Of a DNA stretch of 53,899 nucleotides, positions 26,314-34,567 are shown in pieces (within the stretch, counting starts at the first letter, position 1; each line of letters opens with the position of its first letter). Made by a program: the position numbers and the translations under genes. The notes beneath the pieces were generated by a model, which saw only the letters and a program-made list of their open reading frames with translations, was not told the origin of the DNA and did not search any database. The stretch comes from ATZT02 sp046048135 (GTDB lineage Bacteria; Actinomycetota; Actinomycetes; S36-B12; UBA5976): contig JBJOGR010000025.1 in NCBI GenBank assembly GCA_046048135.1, positions 1 through 53,899 of the forward strand, read 5' to 3'.

Positions 26314-26532
26314 TTACTTACTTATTGGATGAAGGCTCATGTTCTCCATGGCCAAGTTGGTTCCATCCCAAAGTGAAACTTGATCAACTCCACCTCGAAG
26401 TAAAACTCTCCAATTAAGTGTTAACCAGTCCTCTGCTTCAGATCTGGTATTAAATTCTTCAATTACTGCTTCTTGAGGTAATTGTTCTACTGGTTTTCCA
26501 TCTTTATCTAAATAAACCCAGGTAAATGCCAT
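26314..26532 (-). CDS. Small conserved actinobacterial protein of unknown function
   Basis: A 72-residue soluble protein beginning MAFTWVYLDKDGKPV and containing SEAEDWLTLNWRVLLRGGVD. The YLDxDG start and a Trp-rich middle are features I recall from small actinobacterial hypothetical proteins. I choose the ATG at 26532, with AAGGAAA about 11 bases upstream; a TTG two codons earlier is the alternative. No catalytic residues can be identified. It is convergent with the DUF3043 gene, with no gap between the stops. Confidence 0.6.
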   Translation of the reverse strand: MAFTWVYLDKDGKPVEQLPQEAVIEEFNTRSEAEDWLTLNWRVLLRGGVDQVSLWDGTNLAMENMSLHPISK

Positions 26533-26639
26533 TTTCAATATTTTCCTTTTTAAAGAAATTAAGTTAGCCCCCGCGACAACTTGTTTCTTTATAGATAAAT
26601 AGTTTCACGACTCGCTCACATTTGGCAATTGACTAAGGG

Positions 26640-26835
26640 GTAAGTTTCATGTTGTAGTTCTACCTAGCACGAAAACCTGTTCCTTGTACAAGGGGAAGCT
26701 GGTCAAAGTCCAGCACTGTCCCGCAACCGTAGGTTCAGAAAAAAGGAAGCTAATTCTTTTTTTTGAACAAGTCGGATTACCTAACAAGGAATGAGTCGAC
26801 CAACGCATCCGTCGAGGAAAACGGGGCAGGCCGGA
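26640..26835 (+). promoter_or_regulatory. Cobalamin riboswitch
   Basis: The conserved core is clear: GGGGAAGCTGGTCAAAGTCC followed by AGCACTGTCCCGCAACCGTA (26693-26731), and the B12-box-like AAGTCGGATTACCTAAC (26769-26785). A stem GTTCA/TGAAC lies between the two. A closing stem can form from TTCCTTGT (26680-26687) and ACAAGGAA (26784-26791). Downstream, CGAC...GTCG could present the loop that kisses the core. It precedes an SCO2322-family gene and an ECF transporter, and corrinoid binding should switch them off through the terminator that follows. Outer boundaries are approximate. Confidence 0.92.
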
Positions 26836-26856
26836 TTTTTTTTCTAGATCCACCTT

Positions 26857-26893
26857 CCCTTTGTTTCTTTTGAAGCAAAGGGTTTTTGTTTTT
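26857..26893 (+). terminator. Riboswitch-controlled intrinsic terminator
   Basis: An 11-bp stem, CCCTTTGTTTC with GAAGCAAAGGG and loop TTTT (one G-T pair), is followed directly by TTTTTGTTTTT. It lies between the cobalamin aptamer and the first gene, with the start codon 67 bases further on. This is the expected off-switch by premature termination. Confidence 0.9.
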
Positions 26894-26959
26894 CTAGATT
26901 TATTATCTTTAAGCCCGCTCATCTGGTTAATCAACGGTTTAGATCCAGAGGAGATTAGA

Positions 26960-27643
26960 TTGAAAAAAGTAAAAAGAAATGTGGCATTAATTTTTATTGC
27001 AACATTATTTAGTTCCCTATTTTCTATAACTTCTGCAAATGCTGCAGATTATCGTTATTGGACTTTTTGGGTAACTTCAAATGATCAATGGTCATTTGCA
27101 AATGAAGGTGCTGGCACCTTAAAAGCAACAGATCAAATGGTCACCGGTTGGAAATTTGCAATAACTGGTGCAGACAATGGCACGCCTCCATATCAAAGTG
27201 CCGTATTTGCAGAACTTTGTCCTGACACCTCAGAACAAGCTGGAGTTTTAAGAGTTGCAGTAGTTGTTGATTTCAATGATGCAACTGTTGCTCCAGAAGG
27301 AGAAACACCTCCAGCAGAATCCTTAATAAATTGTGTAACAGTTAATGAAGGACAAACTGCTTCAGATGCATTAAATGCTGCAGGTTTAGAAGTAAGAGCA
27401 AGTCAACCAGGATTTGTTTGCGGCATTAATGGTTATCCAAAAGAAGAATGCGGTGTAGAAATTCCTGCAACTTCAGAAGAAACTACAGAAGTAGAAACTC
27501 AAGCAGACACACCAATGGTGATTGCAGAAAACGAAACAGTAAGTGAATCATCAAATACTGATCTGCAGTTAATTGCACTTGCTGCAGTTTTAGTGGTTGG
27601 TCTAGCAATTGTTCTTCGTATGAGAAAGAAAAAGAACAATTAA
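26960..27643 (+). CDS. SCO2322-family secreted, membrane-anchored protein of the cobalamin uptake operon
   Basis: A 227-residue protein starting at TTG with GAGGAG six bases upstream. It has a signal peptide ending in ANA, then a domain beginning ADYRYWTFWVTSNDQW with VTGWKFAITGAD, which I recognise as the actinobacterial SCO2322 family. Two cysteines (AELCPD, LINCVT) could form a disulfide, as could another pair (GFVCGI, KEECGV). An acidic Thr/Glu-rich linker leads to a C-terminal helix (LIALAAVLVVGLAIVL) and the basic tail RMRKKKNN, so the domain is displayed outside the membrane. Riboswitch control and the downstream ECF genes suggest corrinoid capture; that role is inferred. Confidence 0.78.
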   Translation: MKKVKRNVALIFIATLFSSLFSITSANAADYRYWTFWVTSNDQWSFANEGAGTLKATDQMVTGWKFAITGADNGTPPYQSAVFAELCPDTSEQAGVLRVAVVVDFNDATVAPEGETPPAESLINCVTVNEGQTASDALNAAGLEVRASQPGFVCGINGYPKEECGVEIPATSEETTEVETQADTPMVIAENETVSESSNTDLQLIALAAVLVVGLAIVLRMRKKKNN

Positions 27644-27662
27644 AGAAATAGTAAATAGATCT

Positions 27663-27695
27663 CTTATGCCATCTGCCCCCCGCAGATGGCATAAG
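27663..27695 (+). repeat. 14-bp perfect hairpin overlapping the EcfT start codon
   Basis: CTTATGCCATCTGC (27663-27676) and GCAGATGGCATAAG (27682-27695) pair perfectly around a CCCCC loop. The only plausible ATG for the next gene (27666) is in the left arm. T-rich sequence (TTTATTTTTTC) follows a few bases later. It could hide the start codon, act as a partial terminator, or stabilise the upstream mRNA end. Confidence 0.85.
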
Positions 27696-28823
27696 CCATT
27701 TATTTTTTCTGAAATAAGATTTTTACACTCTGGGGCTTGGTGGTTATGGGCAATTTTAATGGCAGCAATTGCTGCTGGAACTACTAATCCAATTTATTTA
27801 ATTTCAATAATTTTTGTTGTTTTATTAGTTGTTAAGTACAGAAAAAGCGATGCTCCTTGGTCTAAGTCAATTAAGGGATTTATATATGCAGGAATTTTAA
27901 TTGTTGTCATAAGAACTTTTTTAGTAATTATCACGCCAGATATATTTGGTGATTTTGTTTTATTTACTATCCCTGAAATTCAATTACCAAGTATTTTTGC
28001 AGGAATTAAAATTGGTGGTGCAATAAAAGCAAATACTTTGTATTTTGCTTTTACACAAGGTCTTAGATTTGCCACAATTTTAATTTGTATCGGTGCTGCC
28101 CAATCTTTAGCTTCTCCTTATCGACTTTTGAAATCAGTTCCTGCAGCACTTTACGAAATAGGGTTATCAATAATTGTGGCCATGACTTTTGCTCCACAAC
28201 TTGCCCAAGATGCAAAAAGAGTTAGAGAAGCACAATTTTTAAGAGGCAGAAAAATAACAGGAATTAAATCTTTTGCAAAAACTATCGTCCCAATTTTAGA
28301 AGGAGCTATGGAAAGAGCGTTAAATCTTGCATCTTCCATGGATTCAAGAGGCTATGGCAGAAAAGTTCATCAAAATAAGATCAAAAAAAATGTGACAAAT
28401 ATTTTCATGCTGCTTGGTTTACTGGGAATAATCTTTGGCTTATCTGGATTACTGGGTGTATTTAGTCAAACAAATATTGGTTTTTTAAATCTTTTCATTG
28501 GTTTGTTTTTCGCAATTTTTTCTCTTTGGCTTGCAGGAAAGAATGCCTCGAGAACTAAATATCGGGCAGATAGATGGGAAATTCCAGAAGTGCTCGTGAT
28601 TTTTAGCGCCATTTTTGGTTTAGTGTCTCTTAGATTCAGTGAAACTAGTGTGTTAAATCCACCAACTAGTCCATTAAGTTTTCCGCAAATAGATTTTGTT
28701 TCACTTTTTTGCATTTATTTAGCATTATTAGCTATTCCTTTTTCTCCAAAACCTCCTAAAGCAAATAAAAATCTGAATTTGAATTTAAAACTTAACCTAA
28801 GTTTGGAGCAAAAGGCAGCATGA
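27666..28823 (+). CDS. Energy-coupling factor transporter transmembrane (T) component
   Basis: A 385-residue EcfT/CbiQ-type protein. The family start LHSGAWWLWAILMAAIA is preceded by about 20 poorly conserved residues. Several membrane helices follow, with the two cytoplasmic coupling-helix motifs REAQFLRGR and SSMDSRGYG, whose Ala/Ser-Arg-Gly cores contact the ATPases. A second hydrophobic region and a Lys/Asn/Leu-rich tail end the protein. No in-frame ATG, GTG or TTG other than 27666 fits the N-terminus, although that codon is inside a strong hairpin and lacks a ribosome site. The 3' end overlaps the ATPase gene by 4 bases. Confidence 0.87.
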   Translation: MPSAPRRWHKPFIFSEIRFLHSGAWWLWAILMAAIAAGTTNPIYLISIIFVVLLVVKYRKSDAPWSKSIKGFIYAGILIVVIRTFLVIITPDIFGDFVLFTIPEIQLPSIFAGIKIGGAIKANTLYFAFTQGLRFATILICIGAAQSLASPYRLLKSVPAALYEIGLSIIVAMTFAPQLAQDAKRVREAQFLRGRKITGIKSFAKTIVPILEGAMERALNLASSMDSRGYGRKVHQNKIKKNVTNIFMLLGLLGIIFGLSGLLGVFSQTNIGFLNLFIGLFFAIFSLWLAGKNASRTKYRADRWEIPEVLVIFSAIFGLVSLRFSETSVLNPPTSPLSFPQIDFVSLFCIYLALLAIPFSPKPPKANKNLNLNLKLNLSLEQKAA

Positions 28824-30427
28824 TTAATTTTGAAAATGTAGCTTTTAAATACAACGAAACGGAATTTCCCATATTAGAAAATGTAAATTTGACTATTCCA
28901 AGTGGTGAGCTAGTTCTAGTCGTTGGAAAAACAGGTTCTGGAAAATCAACTTTTCTAGGCCTAATAAATGGATTAGTTCCAAATTTTTCAGGCGGAGACT
29001 TTTCAGGTGATGTAAAAGTATTTGATAGATCAATTAGAGATTTTCAACCACGAGATTTTGCCGATTTAGTAGGAGTAGTCAAGCAAGATCCAAGATCATC
29101 TTTTGTCACTGACAATGTGGAAGATGAACTTGCCTACAGCATGGAACAACTTGGAATTTCAAGTAGCACAATGAGAAGACGTGTCGAAGAAGTTTTAGAT
29201 TTACTTGGATTAAATGATTTAAGAAATAGATCTTTAGCAACTCTTTCTGGAGGACAACGTCAACGAGTAGCAATTGCTTCAGTGCTAACTACTAATCCAA
29301 AAGTGCTGGTACTTGATGAACCAACAAGTGCGCTAGATCCAAGTGCTGCAGAAGAAGTTTTATCAATATTGCAACGTCTAGTTCACGATTTAGGTTTAAC
29401 TGTTGTCTTAGCAGAACATAGATTAGAAAGAGTTGTGCAATATGCAGATCGAGTAATCGTGATTGATCAAGATGCAGAAGTTTTTGCAGACAGACCCATA
29501 AATGTTTTTGCTACATCTCAAATTGCTCCCCCTGTGGTAGAGCTTGGAAGAAATGTTGGATGGAATCCAGTACCTTTAACCGTTAGAGATGCAAGACGTT
29601 TTGCCGATGAACTAAGAGTTCGACTTGAAAAATCAAAACCAAGGAATAGAAATAATCCTGCAACTAAAAAAGTAGTAGAAATAGAAAATTTAAGTTTTAA
29701 CTATCCAAATGTTAGAGCTTTAAGAAATATTAATTTAGAAATAAACGATGGAGAAATTGTTTGTTTAATGGGCCGAAATGGTTCAGGTAAATCAACACTC
29801 TTAAGCCATATTGTTGGTCTTTTAACACCCACATCAGGTTTAGTAAAAGTCTTAAATAACAAACCCCAAGAACTTTCTGGAATTAATTTAATTAAAACTG
29901 TTGGACTTGTCCCCCAAGAACCAACTGATTTATTACTTTCTGATTCAGTTTTAAAAGAGTGCCAAGCAAGTGATAAAGATGCTCAAGTTACTTTGGGAAC
30001 TACTTTAGAAATCTTTGAACAAATTATTTCCAATGTTTCTGAAAATACCCACCCAAGAGATTTATCTGAAGGAGAAAAACTCTCGTTAGCACTTTCTATT
30101 GTTTTAGCGGCAAAACCACCTTTAATTTTGCTTGATGAACCTACTAGAGGTTTAGATTATGCAGCTAAGAAAATTCTTGTTCAAAATCTACAAAAATTAG
30201 GTAAAAAGAAACACACCATAATTCTTGCAACTCATGATGTGGAATTAGCTGCAGAAGTTGCTACGCGGGTAATTCTTTTGGCAGATGGCGAAATTGTCAC
30301 AGATGGTCCGGTAAATGAAGTTTTATCAAGTTCTCCTATGTTTTCACCTCAAGTTTCAAAAGTTATGGCACCTTCTCATTGGTTAACAGTTTCTGATGTT
30401 GTTTATGCATTGGAAGAATTAGATTGA
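28820..30427 (+). CDS. ECF transporter ATPase, two ABC domains fused
   Basis: A 535-residue protein equal to EcfA1 plus EcfA2 on one chain. Domain 1 has Walker A VGKTGSGKSTFL, signature LSGGQRQRVAIA and Walker B VLVLDEPTSALD. Domain 2 (from about residue 285) has Walker A MGRNGSGKSTLL and Walker B LILLDEPTRGLD, but its signature reads LSEGEKLSLAL instead of LSGGQ. One composite ATP site may therefore be weak, an asymmetry also known in other ABC pairs. It overlaps the EcfT and S-component genes by 4 bases each and powers uptake by the complex. Confidence 0.93.
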   Translation: MINFENVAFKYNETEFPILENVNLTIPSGELVLVVGKTGSGKSTFLGLINGLVPNFSGGDFSGDVKVFDRSIRDFQPRDFADLVGVVKQDPRSSFVTDNVEDELAYSMEQLGISSSTMRRRVEEVLDLLGLNDLRNRSLATLSGGQRQRVAIASVLTTNPKVLVLDEPTSALDPSAAEEVLSILQRLVHDLGLTVVLAEHRLERVVQYADRVIVIDQDAEVFADRPINVFATSQIAPPVVELGRNVGWNPVPLTVRDARRFADELRVRLEKSKPRNRNNPATKKVVEIENLSFNYPNVRALRNINLEINDGEIVCLMGRNGSGKSTLLSHIVGLLTPTSGLVKVLNNKPQELSGINLIKTVGLVPQEPTDLLLSDSVLKECQASDKDAQVTLGTTLEIFEQIISNVSENTHPRDLSEGEKLSLALSIVLAAKPPLILLDEPTRGLDYAAKKILVQNLQKLGKKKHTIILATHDVELAAEVATRVILLADGEIVTDGPVNEVLSSSPMFSPQVSKVMAPSHWLTVSDVVYALEELD

Positions 30428-31206
30428 TTAAGAATAACTATTTAACAAAATTTTCTTTAATTTTAACTTCAACTATTGGCGTATTTGCTTTCTTTTGGCC
30501 TTTTATGATGCAGAAAAATTCAATTCTTAATAACAATTCAGATAATGCTGGTTTTTTACTTATAGTTCTTGTTCCACTAGTGCTATTTGTTGCATTGGCT
30601 GATGTTTTGCAAGGTGGCATTGATGCAAGATCTTTAGCAATACTTGGAGTTTTAACCGCAGTTGTTGCAGCAGTAAGACCATTAGGCGGACAAGTCGCTG
30701 GGCTAGAACCGGTATGGGCAATCATCATTATTGGCGGAAGAGCACTTGGTCCAAGTTTTGGTTTTGTTCTAGGTTCAATTGGAATTCTTGGTTCAGCAGT
30801 TTTAACAGGAGCTATTGGACCCTGGCTTCCGTTTCAAATGATTGTTGCAGCTTGGGTTGGAGCAATTGCTGGACTTCTACCAAAAATTAAAGGTAACAAA
30901 GAAATTGTGATGTTAGTAATTTATGGATTCTTTGTTGGTTTTTTTGCAGGCCTATTACTGAATCTTTGGTTTTGGCCTTTTGCCAATGGCTTAATCCCTG
31001 AAATTTCTTTTCAACCAGGAATTGGATTTAGTGAACAATTTGTGCGCTGGATCAGATTTAGCTTCTTAACTAGTTTTGGTTTTGACTTACCCCGAGGAAT
31101 TTTGACTGCCATACTTTTAAGTTTTCTTGCAAAACCATTATTAAAGGCTATGCGCCGCATGACTAAAAAGGCTAACTTTAATAAGCCTGTAGTCTTACAT
31201 GCGTGA
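30424..31206 (+). CDS. ECF transporter S (substrate-binding) component, probably for corrinoids
   Basis: A 260-residue membrane protein with about six or seven helices. The segment ARSLAILGVLTAVVAAVRPLGG and the run GGRALGPSFGFVLGSIGILGSAVLTGAIGPW show the actinobacterial ECF S-component pattern, with small-residue helices for contact with EcfT. A possible alternative role in cobalt uptake cannot be excluded, but cobalamin riboswitch control points to corrinoids (CbrT-like role). It starts with TTG overlapping the ATPase stop and overlaps the next gene through GTGA. Confidence 0.82.
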   Translation: MIKNNYLTKFSLILTSTIGVFAFFWPFMMQKNSILNNNSDNAGFLLIVLVPLVLFVALADVLQGGIDARSLAILGVLTAVVAAVRPLGGQVAGLEPVWAIIIIGGRALGPSFGFVLGSIGILGSAVLTGAIGPWLPFQMIVAAWVGAIAGLLPKIKGNKEIVMLVIYGFFVGFFAGLLLNLWFWPFANGLIPEISFQPGIGFSEQFVRWIRFSFLTSFGFDLPRGILTAILLSFLAKPLLKAMRRMTKKANFNKPVVLHA

Positions 31207-31835
31207 TTAATTCAGTTTTAGCTCTTGGTTTTGAAGCAGATAAATTTAACTGGTCTTATATTTCTCCTCTAACTCTTGAACAAAAAGAATTTAACGAAAA
31301 TTGCGAAGTTGAGGTAAATAAAGCAATAGATAGCAATATAAGTTTGATAGGTATTTATTTAGGAAACAATATTGTTAAAGCAGCTAGCTTAATCGGAGCA
31401 TTTTATAGCATCGATGCTGCTTCTCTATTAGGTAAATCAAGTGTGGGTCAAGATCAGTTATGGATTGAAAATGCAACCAAGTTAAGAGATTTATTGAGAG
31501 TAACACGAAACTTAAAATCAGAGCAGGATCAACTATTAAAAAATTCCCTTGGAGAAAATTCTTTAGGAGCTCTTAAATCAATCAATATTGCAACCGAAAG
31601 AAAAACTCGAGTTGTTTTAGTGGGACCAGAAGCTATTGCATTAGGTTTTTTTGCAATGAGAGGTAATTCAAAAATAAAAGATTATTTATTAATTGCAAAT
31701 ACCCCACATATTCCAGCAATTATTGAAGCTCATGAATATATGGGATGCAAAATAATTATGAACACAAAAGAAAACATTCATCCTTTAGCAGAACTTGCTT
31801 TATCGGTTGGGATTTTAAAGGCTAGCGAACTTTAG
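31203..31835 (+). CDS. CobT-like protein, truncated and probably non-catalytic
   Basis: A 210-residue protein whose order of motifs follows nicotinate-nucleotide:dimethylbenzimidazole phosphoribosyltransferase (CobT). GIYLGNNIVKAASLIGAF corresponds to the E-M-G-I-G-N-T-T motif, and LLGKSSVGQDQ to the TGRGTG-x-D region. RVVLVGPEAIALGFFAMRG followed by KDYLLIANTPHIPA corresponds to VLLDG...DYLIAAHRSAEP. The N-terminal roughly 130 residues of CobT are missing. The catalytic Glu of EMGIGNTT and the late LGEGSGA glutamate are replaced (LALSVGILKASEL here). It is the last gene of the cobalamin operon and overlaps gcvT by 14 bases. It may bind rather than activate the lower ligand; function unknown. 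Confidence 0.55.
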   Translation: MINSVLALGFEADKFNWSYISPLTLEQKEFNENCEVEVNKAIDSNISLIGIYLGNNIVKAASLIGAFYSIDAASLLGKSSVGQDQLWIENATKLRDLLRVTRNLKSEQDQLLKNSLGENSLGALKSINIATERKTRVVLVGPEAIALGFFAMRGNSKIKDYLLIANTPHIPAIIEAHEYMGCKIIMNTKENIHPLAELALSVGILKASEL

Positions 31836-32925
31836 GGGAAACAAAAGGAGGTTTAACTACTTCAAACTCTGAAGTTCTACCTCTAACATCTACAAGTACT
31901 TTGTCACCTAATTTAATTGAAGTTTCAAGAAGTCCAAGGGCTATACCAACTTTTAAAGTTGGGGAAAAAGTACCACTTGTAATTTCTCCAATTTCTTTAC
32001 CTTCTTTCAAAACTTTCATATGTCCTCTTGGGATTGCTCTATCTATTGCTTTTAAGCCGACTAGTTTTCTCTTTATTCCATTAGTTTTTTCTTTAACTAA
32101 AGCATCTTTGCCTATGAAAGTTTCTTTATCAAAAATCACTGCCCAATTTAGTCCTGCTTCTAAAGGTGAAATATTCAAAGAAATATCTTGACCATGCAAT
32201 GGATAGCCCATTTCGGTTCTTAAAGTATCTCTTGCCCCAAGACCAACTGGTTTTGCTCCATATTTTTCGCCAACTTTTAATACTTCCTCAAAAAACTTTT
32301 CTGCATCTTGTGCTGGAATTAGAACTTCAACACCTTTTTCTCCTGTATAGCCAGTTCTGCAAACTGTTAAGTGAATTTCATTCCATGACAAATCTTTAAA
32401 AGACATATATTCAAGTTCAGTTGGTAAATTCAAATCTTTCAGTAAATCAAAGCTTTTTGGACCTTGGATTGCAATTATTGCTATATCTTTATGAAGATTT
32501 GTGATTACATTGTCTGCTGGAATATTTTCCTTAATTATCTGTAAGACTGTTGTGGCATTTCCTGCATTAGGAATTAATAAAATGTCATCCTCTGCTCGTA
32601 AATAGACGATTAAGTCATCTACTACTGTTCCTTCTTTTGATAAGAGCATTGAATATTGAGCTCGGCCAGGCTTGATTCTATTTATGTCATTGGTTAAAAC
32701 TTTATTTAAATTTTTTGCAGCATTTGGTCCTTTGATTGTTGCAGTACCTAAATGTGAAACATCAAAAATTCCAACAGCATCTCGTGTTGCAGCATGTTCT
32801 GTTACGACACCCAAACCTTGATATTCAATTGGCATTTGCCAGCCACCAAATGGTGCAAATTTAGCACCCAACGAAACGTGCTTTGCGTTAAGTGGTGACT
32901 CGATTAGTTTGGCGGTCTCGCTCAT
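31822..32925 (-). CDS. gcvT: Aminomethyltransferase (glycine cleavage T protein)
   Basis: A 367-residue folate-dependent T protein that moves the methylene group from the lipoyl-H protein to tetrahydrofolate. The start SPLNAKHVSLGAKFAPFGGW, VGIFDVSHLG and the RTGYTGEKGVEV motif are typical. GLGARDTLRTEMGYPLHGQD carries the conserved Asp and Arg. No gcvH or gcvP gene is nearby. Divergent from pepA with back-to-back -10 elements. Lipoate genes lie further along the window. Confidence 0.93.
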   Translation of the reverse strand: MSETAKLIESPLNAKHVSLGAKFAPFGGWQMPIEYQGLGVVTEHAATRDAVGIFDVSHLGTATIKGPNAAKNLNKVLTNDINRIKPGRAQYSMLLSKEGTVVDDLIVYLRAEDDILLIPNAGNATTVLQIIKENIPADNVITNLHKDIAIIAIQGPKSFDLLKDLNLPTELEYMSFKDLSWNEIHLTVCRTGYTGEKGVEVLIPAQDAEKFFEEVLKVGEKYGAKPVGLGARDTLRTEMGYPLHGQDISLNISPLEAGLNWAVIFDKETFIGKDALVKEKTNGIKRKLVGLKAIDRAIPRGHMKVLKEGKEIGEITSGTFSPTLKVGIALGLLETSIKLGDKVLVDVRGRTSEFEVVKPPFVSPKVR

Positions 32926-32933
32926 AATTAGAA

Positions 32934-32946
32934 ACGCTACTAGGCT
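32934..32946. promoter_or_regulatory. Divergent leaderless -10 elements of gcvT and pepA
   Basis: TAGCGT (minus, 32934-32939) lies eight bases before the gcvT ATG at 32925. TAGGCT (plus, 32941-32946) lies seven bases before the pepA ATG at 32954. The two hexamers are one base apart, so polymerases would compete for this site. Confidence 0.5.
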
Positions 32947-32953
32947 ATTTCTT

Positions 32954-34441
32954 ATGTCAATTACTCGACTAACAGATTCTTACGAAATTGGTGCAAACGA
33001 AGTTCTTGTGTTGGGTTTTGCACAAACTGACTCAGGTTATGAACTTCTTGAGTCTGCCCAACCTATTGACCCTTCTTTGAAGCTGCAAATTAATCAGGCA
33101 ATCAAATTAACTAGCTTTACTGGGAAAAAATCAGAAGTTACATATTTAACAATTAATTCAGGTGTGCTTTGTGTAGGACTTGGAAAAATAGAAAAAACTC
33201 AACCAATTGATCTAGAAACTTTAAGAAGAGCTGCCGGCACAGCAAGTAGAAGTTTATTTGGAAAAAAGTCTGCGCTTTTTGCGCTTCCCAATAAAAATCT
33301 AACTCAAACTCATGCAGTTGTAATGGGTGTTGAATTAGGTGCATATAGTTTTCAAGAATTTAAAACAAAAAAAGATGATAAGAATAATCCATTAGAAACG
33401 GCCAAGATTTTAGTTACTGAAGTAAAAAATAATCAGAAAATTTTTGAAGAAGCACAAATAATTGCAGAATCTGTTTTAAACGTAAGAAATTTGGTAAACA
33501 CTCCTCCAAGTCATATGTATCCATCAGTTTTTGCTGATTATGTAAAAAAGAGTTTTAAAAGAGGTTCAAAAGTTAGTTTAGAAATTCTTGATGAAAAAAT
33601 GCTCAAGAAAAAAGGTTATGGGGCTCTTATTGGCGTAGGCCAAGGTTCAATCAATCCACCTAGATTTGTTAGAACCACTTACAAAGTTAAAGGTGCAAAA
33701 TTTCAATTAGCTTTAGTTGGTAAAGGAATCACTTTTGACACCGGAGGAATTTCATTAAAGCCTCCAGCATCAATGCACACTATGAAATGTGACATGGCAG
33801 GTGCGGCAACTGTTATAGAAACATTAAGAGCAATCGCAAAATTAGATTTGAAAATAAATGTCACTGCGTATGCTGCTCTTGCTGAAAACATGCCTTCTGC
33901 CACAGCGCAAAGACCAAGTGATGTCGTAACAACTTATAGTGGAAAAACTATTGAAGTTCTAAATACAGATGCAGAAGGAAGATTAGTTCTTGCCGATGCA
34001 TTAGGCAGAGCGCAAGAAGATAAACCAGATTTAATTGTTGATGTAGCAACTTTAACTGGAGCTGCAACTATTGCACTTGGTTCAAGAACTGCAGGAATTA
34101 TGTCGAATAAAGATGATGCAAGAGATCAAGTTTTTGCAAGCGCTAAAGAAGCAGGTGAATCAATGTGGCCAATGCAAATACCAGAAGAAATAAGAGCAGT
34201 TCTTGATTCAAAAACTGCTGATATTGCAAATGTTGGTTTTACTCCAAATCCTGCTGGCGGAATGATGTTGGGTGCTGCATTCTTAAAAGAATTCGTTGAT
34301 GAAAAAACTGCTTGGGTTCATTTAGATATTGCACCTCCTGCATTTAATGAAGGCGCTGCTTATGGATACACAAATTTTGGTGGCACAGGTGTTGGTGTGA
34401 GAACTTTAGTTAACCTTGCACAAAAGTTATCAAATCGTTAA
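32954..34441 (+). CDS. pepA: Leucyl aminopeptidase
   Basis: A 495-residue M17 metallo-aminopeptidase that removes N-terminal residues from peptides in the cytoplasm. The metal- and substrate-binding segments GKGITFDTGGISLKPP, CDMAGAA and NTDAEGRLVLADALG (family signature) are intact. I choose the ATG at 32954 rather than an upstream in-frame codon at 32909, because MSITRLTDSYEIG is a normal beginning and a TAGGCT hexamer sits seven bases upstream. The Asn-Thr-Pro-Pro motif LVNTPPSHMYP separates the two domains. Confidence 0.94.
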   Translation: MSITRLTDSYEIGANEVLVLGFAQTDSGYELLESAQPIDPSLKLQINQAIKLTSFTGKKSEVTYLTINSGVLCVGLGKIEKTQPIDLETLRRAAGTASRSLFGKKSALFALPNKNLTQTHAVVMGVELGAYSFQEFKTKKDDKNNPLETAKILVTEVKNNQKIFEEAQIIAESVLNVRNLVNTPPSHMYPSVFADYVKKSFKRGSKVSLEILDEKMLKKKGYGALIGVGQGSINPPRFVRTTYKVKGAKFQLALVGKGITFDTGGISLKPPASMHTMKCDMAGAATVIETLRAIAKLDLKINVTAYAALAENMPSATAQRPSDVVTTYSGKTIEVLNTDAEGRLVLADALGRAQEDKPDLIVDVATLTGAATIALGSRTAGIMSNKDDARDQVFASAKEAGESMWPMQIPEEIRAVLDSKTADIANVGFTPNPAGGMMLGAAFLKEFVDEKTAWVHLDIAPPAFNEGAAYGYTNFGGTGVGVRTLVNLAQKLSNR

Positions 34442-34527
34442 TTTTCCTCACAAAATTATATTTTTGCTCAATTTTTAAACAATGGTAGACTCTTTGTATA
34501 ACTAGAAATTAGGTGATATTCCTACTT

Positions 34528-34552
34528 TATTTAAATATAAAATATTTAAATA
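34528..34552. repeat. Two copies of the palindrome TATTTAAATA upstream of a class III aminotransferase gene
   Basis: TATTTAAATA occurs at 34528-34537 and 34543-34552, with centres 15 bases apart, followed by a T-run. The 126-base gap before the gene has no ribosome site. It may be an operator or an A/T-rich promoter element. Confidence 0.45.
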
Positions 34553-34567
34553 TTTTTTGTAGTAAAT

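Noticed and set aside
26861..26959. N-terminal extension of the SCO2322-family protein from 26861
   Set aside because: It would translate the riboswitch terminator; the TTG at 26960 has a ribosome site and starts the signal peptide.
31203..31835. Functional CobT
   Set aside because: About 130 N-terminal residues and the catalytic glutamates are missing.
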